A DNA stretch of 64,000 nucleotides from Thermoanaerobaculia bacterium (GTDB lineage Bacteria; Acidobacteriota; Thermoanaerobaculia; Multivoradales; JAHEKO01). Under the pieces are notes generated by a model, which saw only the letters and a list, made by a program, of their open reading frames with translations, was not told where the DNA came from and did not search any database. This document shows, in pieces, positions 57,926 through 64,000 of this stretch. The position numbers and the translations under genes are program-made. The DNA is taken from contig CAMYLC010000172.1 in NCBI GenBank assembly GCA_947259195.1, positions 36,932-100,931 on the forward strand, given 5' to 3'. Numbering within the stretch: position 1 is the first letter of the stretch; each line of letters opens with the position of its first letter.

Positions 57926-59011
57926 TTGAGTCTGGAACCAGCACTGGACGCCTTTATCCAGGAGATGCCCAAGGTGGAGCTCCATGTCCATCTGGAAGGC
58001 TCCATCCGTCCCCGGACTCTCTTGGAGCTGGCGAAGCGGCACCGAGTTTCCCTGCCGGCCGATACCGCGGAAGGGCTACGTGAGTGGTTTCGATTCAGGG
58101 ATTTCGAGCACTTCGTCGAGATCTACCTGACCTGCAGCCAGAGCTTGCGCGATCCGGAGGATTTCCAGCTGGTGGCCAGGGAGTTCCTGGGTGAACAGGC
58201 AGCGCAGAACATCCGCTATAGCGAAGTCCATTTCACTATTGCCACCCACCTCCGGAATGGTGCCAATGGGAGTGAGGTTGCGGCGGCGCTGAGCGAGACC
58301 CTGGAGGAGGAAGAGAGGCGATCGGGCGTCACCGCTCGGTGGATCCCCGACATCGTTCGGGACCTTCCCTGGCAATGGGCGGACCGTACTCTCGAGTGGG
58401 CTCTGGATGGGAGAGGGCAAGGCGTGGTGGCACTCGGACTCTCCGGCTTCGAAACCTCTTCAGACGAGCCCTTCCGAGAGCACTTCAGGGTTGCTCGGCA
58501 GGAGGGACTTCACCGGGTCGCTCATGCCGGCGAGCATGAGGGCCCTGACTCGATCCGTTCGGCCCTGGAGGTCTGTCAGCCCGAAAGAATCGGCCATGGG
58601 ATCCGATCGGTAGACGATGCCGAGCTCTTGGAGGAGCTGGCGGAGCGTCAGATCCCCCTCGAGATCTGTCCGACGTCCAACGTCCAGCTGGGTGCTGTTC
58701 CAGATTTGGCGAGCCACCCGATCGAGACGATCCGGACCGCCGGGGTTCCGGTAACTGTGAACTCCGATGATCCCCCTCTCTTCGAGACGACCCTGACCCA
58801 GGAGTTTCAGCGCCTGTCAGAGACGTTTGGCTATGGAGCGGAGGAGGTGGCAGCTTTCGGATGGTCTGCACTCCAGCACGCCTTCGTCACTCAGGAGGAA
58901 CGACGTCAATTGGAGGTCGACTTTCGTCGCCAAGTCATGGAACTGGGCGCCAAGCACCTGGGTGATGAGGCGATTCTTCAACGAGGGCTCGCCGAAGTCG
59001 GTATCGAATAA
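57926..59011 (+). CDS. adenosine deaminase family protein
   Basis: MPKVELHVHLEGSIRPRTLLELAKRH, VAHAGEHEGPDSIRSAL, RIGHGIRSVDD, EICPTSNVQLGAV, VTVNSDDPPLFETTL. Confidence 0.92.
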   Translation: MSLEPALDAFIQEMPKVELHVHLEGSIRPRTLLELAKRHRVSLPADTAEGLREWFRFRDFEHFVEIYLTCSQSLRDPEDFQLVAREFLGEQAAQNIRYSEVHFTIATHLRNGANGSEVAAALSETLEEEERRSGVTARWIPDIVRDLPWQWADRTLEWALDGRGQGVVALGLSGFETSSDEPFREHFRVARQEGLHRVAHAGEHEGPDSIRSALEVCQPERIGHGIRSVDDAELLEELAERQIPLEICPTSNVQLGAVPDLASHPIETIRTAGVPVTVNSDDPPLFETTLTQEFQRLSETFGYGAEEVAAFGWSALQHAFVTQEERRQLEVDFRRQVMELGAKHLGDEAILQRGLAEVGIE

Positions 59012-59029
59012 CTTGAAAGAGAGGCTCGA

Positions 59030-59269
59030 ATGTCCAAGCCGAAAGTAGCCGCAACGAGGCCTGCAGTGGTGGAGTTGGAGCCGGGGACTTATTCCTGGTG
59101 CCAGTGCGGACACTCGGAGACACAGCCATTCTGCGACGGCTCTCATACGGGGACCGAATTCACGCCACTGAAGGTGGAGCTGGGCGAGAAAAAGCGGGTG
59201 GCCCTATGCCAGTGCAAGCACACGGCCAACCCACCCTATTGCGACGGCACTCACGCCCAATTGGACTAG
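59030..59269 (+). CDS. CDGSH iron-sulfur domain protein with two CDGSH motifs
   Basis: WCQCGHSETQPFCDGSH ... LCQCKHTANPPYCDGTH. Confidence 0.95.
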   Translation: MSKPKVAATRPAVVELEPGTYSWCQCGHSETQPFCDGSHTGTEFTPLKVELGEKKRVALCQCKHTANPPYCDGTHAQLD

Positions 59270-59286
59270 GCGGCGAGTGGCTGGGT

Positions 59287-61014
59287 TCAGTCGAGCTCTG
59301 CCAGAGCCTGGATGCGGGCCGCCTCGAACTCGTCGCCTGGCGTCCAGCTCGGTAGCTCCTCGGTCTGAGCAATAGAGAGACCGGCTTCGAAGGCCAGGAC
59401 CGTGTCTTCGATGATGCCTTCGAAGTTCCAATCGTCAGCCATCTCATCGCTCGGCTGGTGGTAGTGGACTGACTCCCAGGCCTCGGCCTGCTCCTTGCCC
59501 CAGCCGTCGGGGCGACCGATGTAGGTCGTACCGCTGTCAGCGTAGATGGCCGGCACACCGATTTTCGAGAAATTGAACTGGTCCGAGCGGTAGAAGGAAC
59601 CCCGATCGGGAAACTGGTCACCCACCACGGTCCTTCCCTGGCGTGCCGCCGCAGCTACCACGACATCGTCGAGGGTCGATTTCCCGAAACCGATATAGGC
59701 GACGTCGCTCGTCCGGCCGAAGATGTTGGCGCCGTCGATATTGACATTGGCGGCGATTCGACCCGGCGGGAAAGTGGGGTTCTTGGCGTAGTACTCCGAA
59801 CCTATGAGTCCCTGTTCTTCCCCGGCTACGAACAGAAAGAGGACCGAGCGTCGGGGAGGCTCGGGCAGACGAGTGAAGGCGTCGGCAATCGTCAGCACCT
59901 TGCCGCATCCGGCAGCATTGTCCAGCGCACCGTTGTAGATGTTGTCGCCCTCGTCGTTCGGCTCACCGATCCCGAAGTGGTCGTGATGGGCCGAGTAGAC
60001 GACGACCTCGTTCTTCAGGATGGGGTCGCTGCCCTCCAGCAGTCCCGCCACATTTCCGGTCTCCACGCTGTCGATGCTGTTGTTCAAAAGCAGAGAAGTG
60101 GTGATTCCCAGCGGTACGGGCTGAAAGTCACGGCTCCTGGCCGACTCGCGAAGCGCATCCAGCTCGTGACCGGAGACGGCCACGAGACTGCGAGCCGCTT
60201 CTTCCGTAATCCACGCCGAGACCTGCGATCGCGGCTCGTCTCCTGCCGGCAGCTCGAATTGCGCACCGGTCCAGGAGGCCTGCACGACCTGCCACGGATA
60301 GCCGGCTGAAGGCGTCGTATGGATGATGATGGCCCCAGCTGCTCCATGCCGGGCGGCCACCTCGTACTTGTAGGTCCAGCGACCGTAGTAGAGCCGCCGA
60401 TCTCCCTCGAATAGCTCCGGATCCCAGTCAGGATCGTTGTTCATCATCAGGAGCACCTTGCCTTCCAGATCGGCGCCCTTGATGTCATCCCAGTCGTACT
60501 CTGGAGCTTCGATGCCATAGCCTACGAAGACGAGCTCGGCATCGTCGATGAGAGCTTTCTCGCTCTGCACGCCGCTGCCGGCAATGAAGTCGTCCCAGGA
60601 TGCGAGGTCCAGGCTGCCATCCTGCCCTTCGAAGGACCACACCTCAGGCGCCTCCGAGGTAATGCTCATGATGGCGAATCTCTGCTGCCAGGCACCGTCC
60701 TGAGCGCCCGGCTCGAGGCCCAGCGAGGCCATGGTGTCCTGCAGGTACTGGCGTGCCTTCTCGTCGCCTGGGCTGGCGGGCGCTCGGCCTTCGAACTCGT
60801 CGCTCGACAGGGTGGCGATATGGTTCGTGAGTGTCTCTTCGTTGATCGCCTCGGCCGCGGTCTCGACGCCTGACGGAAGATCGAGCGAGACGGCCGTCTC
60901 GGACTCATCGCGGGTCGATGGAGACTGCTGGCAGGCCGCAAATGCGAGAGCGAAGCTCACCATCAGGGCCACAAGGGTTGCCATCGTGAGGTCCTTCGAG
61001 AATTGAATTTTCAT
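59287..61014 (-). CDS. M28 family metallopeptidase, lipoprotein
   Basis: VVYSAHHDHFGIGEPNDEGDNIYNGALDNAAGCGKVLTIADAF, VLFLFVAGEEQGLIGSEYYAKNP; lipobox-like ALAFAACQQ. ATG 61014. Confidence 0.92.
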   Translation of the reverse strand: MKIQFSKDLTMATLVALMVSFALAFAACQQSPSTRDESETAVSLDLPSGVETAAEAINEETLTNHIATLSSDEFEGRAPASPGDEKARQYLQDTMASLGLEPGAQDGAWQQRFAIMSITSEAPEVWSFEGQDGSLDLASWDDFIAGSGVQSEKALIDDAELVFVGYGIEAPEYDWDDIKGADLEGKVLLMMNNDPDWDPELFEGDRRLYYGRWTYKYEVAARHGAAGAIIIHTTPSAGYPWQVVQASWTGAQFELPAGDEPRSQVSAWITEEAARSLVAVSGHELDALRESARSRDFQPVPLGITTSLLLNNSIDSVETGNVAGLLEGSDPILKNEVVVYSAHHDHFGIGEPNDEGDNIYNGALDNAAGCGKVLTIADAFTRLPEPPRRSVLFLFVAGEEQGLIGSEYYAKNPTFPPGRIAANVNIDGANIFGRTSDVAYIGFGKSTLDDVVVAAAARQGRTVVGDQFPDRGSFYRSDQFNFSKIGVPAIYADSGTTYIGRPDGWGKEQAEAWESVHYHQPSDEMADDWNFEGIIEDTVLAFEAGLSIAQTEELPSWTPGDEFEAARIQALAELD

Positions 61015-61212
61015 GGATCCCCTCCGAGGGAAGATAGTTGAAGTCCTGAACTCTAACAGAGGCGAAGCCATCCTGATGTTGGAGGCAGTAATCGGATCAG
61101 GCCGCCGTCAGGGGACAAGAAGGTGCGGCTTGCAGGCCGCCCTTCGGCACGTTATGGTCTTGATCTATGGGCAAGCAGCCTCGGGAGTCGGGGTCATGAG
61201 GACGGGACCGAA

Positions 61213-62058
61213 ATGACGGCTCAGAGCACCACCGTCCGCACGGTTGTCCGGGATTGCCTGTATCTAAATTGGGCGTTTCCGGTGGAGGCCCTGCCGCCCT
61301 TGCCGGAGCCATTGCGTTACGAAGCCCATACCGCCGAAGGAGCGAGCCTGGTGTTCGGTTCGGCACTCCTCTTCCGCCATGAGCGCCTGCATGTGGCTGG
61401 GTTGCCGTTTCTCCGTCTTTCCTACCCGCAGTTCAATTTCCGCTTCTACGTCACCGATCACGAAGAGGTGCCGTCGATCTTCCTACATCGACTGCTGGTA
61501 CCCCACTGGGTCGTGCCCGGCTCTCGATGGCTGGCGGGCCAGCCGGCTGTGGGGGGGCGATTCAGTTTTCCGGCCCCGACCGCGGAAGCCAATGCTGGCT
61601 CCTGGCAATGGGAGGTCCATCGCGAAGCCAGCCTCAAGCTCACGGCCTGCCAGGGATCCCCGGAGGTCACCGCCGGTCCGTCACTCGGCTCGTGGGAGCG
61701 AATGACCTCCTACTTCCGGCAGCGTCGTCGCGCCTATTTGGTCACTGCTGGTGGCCTGCGGTCCGTCGAGACTAGCCAGCGGTCAGTCCCGATCTGGCCA
61801 CTGAGAGTCGAGATGCAGGATATTCACCTGCTCGATCTCTGCCTGCCGCTTCCCGAAAGCACTCCCTGGCCCGAGTTGCACTCGGCCTGGCTCTGTCCCG
61901 AGATCCCCTTCGTCTTCGAACTGGACACGGCGGCAGCGCGAGAGGCCCAGAGGCGGGCGGCGGTAGCAGTAGCGACCGATCCGGCGATGCTGGAAACGGC
62001 CTCGCAGCGCTCGCAGCGAACGGCGGCTCGACCGTCGCGCGGCGAGATGCTGTGCTAG
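61213..62058 (+). CDS. DUF2071/YqjF-like protein
   Basis: LYLNWAFPVEALPPLPEPL, LSYPQFNFRFYVT; resembles the DUF2071 layout. ATG 61213. Confidence 0.65.
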   Translation: MTAQSTTVRTVVRDCLYLNWAFPVEALPPLPEPLRYEAHTAEGASLVFGSALLFRHERLHVAGLPFLRLSYPQFNFRFYVTDHEEVPSIFLHRLLVPHWVVPGSRWLAGQPAVGGRFSFPAPTAEANAGSWQWEVHREASLKLTACQGSPEVTAGPSLGSWERMTSYFRQRRRAYLVTAGGLRSVETSQRSVPIWPLRVEMQDIHLLDLCLPLPESTPWPELHSAWLCPEIPFVFELDTAAAREAQRRAAVAVATDPAMLETASQRSQRTAARPSRGEMLC

Positions 62059-62068
62059 CATCCCGGCG

Positions 62069-63154
62069 GTGAAACCGATCCCGCAAGAAGGTCGCAAACA
62101 GCAACGAATTGCAGTGATTCCGGGCGACGGCATCGGTCCGGAGGTCACAGCCGAGGCGATGAAGGTGCTGGCGGCCGTGCGGCAGAAGTGGAACCTGGAT
62201 CTGACCCCGGTCGACTTTCCCTGGAGCGCGGATCACTATCTCCAGACTGGTGAGACGCTGCCCGATGGCGCCCTGGACGATCTGCGCGAGAACTACGAGG
62301 CGATCTATATCGGGGCCTTTGGCGATCCCCGGGTGCCCGACATGAAGCACGCCGCGGATGTGTTGCTGGGTATCCGATTCGGCCTCGATCTCTACATCAA
62401 CTTCCGTCCGATCAAGCTATACGCAGAGCACCTCAGCCCACTTCGGGGCAAAGGAGTTGCCGACGTCGATTTCGTGGTCTTCCGGGAGAACACCGAAGGG
62501 GCCTATGTTGGAGTCGGAGGCATCTTCAAGAAGGACACCCCCGAAGAAGTCGCGGTACAGGAGGAAATCCATACGCGCAAAGGGGTCGAGCGGATCCTGC
62601 GAGCTGCCTTTGGGTACGCCACGGAGCGTGGTTTCAGCAAGGTTTGCATGGCCGACAAGTCGAACGTCATGCGCTTTGGCCACGACCTCTGGCAACGCGC
62701 ATTTGCTGAGGTCTCCTCGGACTATCCCCAGATCGAGGCCTCCCATCTGTTTGTCGACGCCTTGGCTATGCAGTTGGTCCGCAAGCCCGAGCAGTTCGAG
62801 GTCATCGTCACGAACAACATGTTCGGCGACATACTCACCGATCTAGGAGCGGCCCTGCAGGGTGGGCTCGGAATGGCCGCCTCGGCCAACTTGCATCCCG
62901 GTCAAACGTCGATGTTCGAACCGGTTCATGGGTCGGCGCCCAAGTACGCCGGGCTGGGCACGGCGAATCCCATGGCCGCTATTCTGACACTGGCCCTTCT
63001 GTTGGACACTCTCGGACACCAGGAGGCTGCGACGGCGGTCGAAGACGCCGTAGGCCGAGCTCTTGAAGGAGGGGTCACGACCGCAGACCTGGGAGGTCGA
63101 AGCTCCACCTCGGAGGTTGGGGACTTCCTGGCACGTGCGACGGTCGGTAGCTGA
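62069..63154 (+). CDS. leuB: 3-isopropylmalate dehydrogenase (isocitrate/isopropylmalate dehydrogenase family)
   Basis: [88 protein letters not shown] start. Confidence 0.9.
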   Translation: MKPIPQEGRKQQRIAVIPGDGIGPEVTAEAMKVLAAVRQKWNLDLTPVDFPWSADHYLQTGETLPDGALDDLRENYEAIYIGAFGDPRVPDMKHAADVLLGIRFGLDLYINFRPIKLYAEHLSPLRGKGVADVDFVVFRENTEGAYVGVGGIFKKDTPEEVAVQEEIHTRKGVERILRAAFGYATERGFSKVCMADKSNVMRFGHDLWQRAFAEVSSDYPQIEASHLFVDALAMQLVRKPEQFEVIVTNNMFGDILTDLGAALQGGLGMAASANLHPGQTSMFEPVHGSAPKYAGLGTANPMAAILTLALLLDTLGHQEAATAVEDAVGRALEGGVTTADLGGRSSTSEVGDFLARATVGS

Positions 63155-63170
63155 GACCGGCTGATCTCCG

Positions 63171-64000
63171 ATGTCCGATCGCAAGACCGCGACCGGTTCG
63201 TCAACAGAGCCCCTCTGGCGGCGGGCCGTCCAGCGCTATCTGGAATCCCTTTTGCTGGAGCGTGGGCTCTCGAAGCGCACGGTCGAGGCCTACGGATCGG
63301 ATCTGTCTCGTCTGGGCGATTCCCTGGACCAACTGGAAGTCGACCCCCTGGCGGCTGACCAGGAGGCCATCGCCGCACATCTCAGACAGCTGCGCAGGCA
63401 GGGACTGTCGCCGCGCTCTATCGCCCGAGCCCTGGTGTCGATCCGCGGCTTCTACCGCCACTTGGAGGAGGTTGGCGAACGGCCCGACAACCCCGCGGTC
63501 AACCTCTCTCCGCCCCGGCTCTGGCGTCGGTTGCCGAAGGTACTGACGGAGAGCGAGGTGGAGTCCCTTCTGGCGGCGCCGGACCTGGACCGGCTCTCAG
63601 GACTTCGAGACAAAGCCATGCTGGAGCTGCTGTACGCCACCGGGCTGCGCGTCAGCGAGTTGGTCGGACTGCAGCTGTCCCAGCTGCGCTTGGACTTCGG
63701 CTTCATCGTGGTCCTCGGCAAGGGAGGAAAAGAGCGTGTCGTTCCCGTAGGCGAGCAGGCTGAAGCCTGGCTGATTCGCTATCTCAGGGAGGCCCGCCCG
63801 CAACTGCTGACCGGCCGTCACGAGATCGTCTTCGTGAATCAGCGGGGTGCACCGCTGAGCCGACAGGGATTCTGGAAGATCATCAAGGGGTATGGTCTGC
63901 GAGCGGGGGTGGGGGATGTCTCGCCGCACGTGCTGCGCCACAGCTTCGCAACCCATCTTCTGGAACATGGCGCTGACCTACGCGCGGTGCAGATGATGCT
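63171..64000 (+). CDS. site-specific tyrosine recombinase (XerD/XerC), truncated by the window edge
   Basis: LLERGLSKRTVEAYGSDL; RDKAMLELLYATGLRVSELVGLQLSQL; VLGKGGKERVVPVG; SPHVLRHSFATHLLEHGADLRAVQMM. Open at the right edge. Confidence 0.92.
   Translation, partial: MSDRKTATGSSTEPLWRRAVQRYLESLLLERGLSKRTVEAYGSDLSRLGDSLDQLEVDPLAADQEAIAAHLRQLRRQGLSPRSIARALVSIRGFYRHLEEVGERPDNPAVNLSPPRLWRRLPKVLTESEVESLLAAPDLDRLSGLRDKAMLELLYATGLRVSELVGLQLSQLRLDFGFIVVLGKGGKERVVPVGEQAEAWLIRYLREARPQLLTGRHEIVFVNQRGAPLSRQGFWKIIKGYGLRAGVGDVSPHVLRHSFATHLLEHGADLRAVQMM

Overview
This is a GC-rich bacterial chromosomal window. The gene content looks Acidobacteriota/Thermoanaerobaculia-like, but taxonomy is an inference only. 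I support about 55 mostly housekeeping protein-coding genes, one tRNA-Pro(CGG), and no rRNA, CRISPR array or mobile element. The main discovery is the rtcB gene (RNA 3'-phosphate splicing ligase) at 43464-44900, directly after an archease gene. It has an in-frame TGA (43746-43748) exactly where RtcB enzymes carry the invariant metal-binding active-site Cys (GGVGYDIN-[TGA]-GVRLL). The TGA is followed, after 21 nt, by a hairpin whose AGGUCU apical loop is the same as that of the E. coli fdhF SECIS. All other RtcB catalytic residues are intact in the same frame, at the spacing expected from P. horikoshii RtcB. The best reading is a selenocysteine-containing RtcB with archease, lying between lipB and lipA. 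A second recoding event is the +1 programmed frameshift of prfB (RF2) at 32252-32257. Other notable items are an AMMECR1/Memo pair without its radical SAM partner, an orphan BoxB/PaaA-like diiron oxygenase, tandem perfect hairpins at the 3' end of a Sua5/TsaC gene, a 17-bp palindrome upstream of a Crp/Fnr regulator, and a tRNA-Pro only 27 nt upstream of an OPT transporter ORF.
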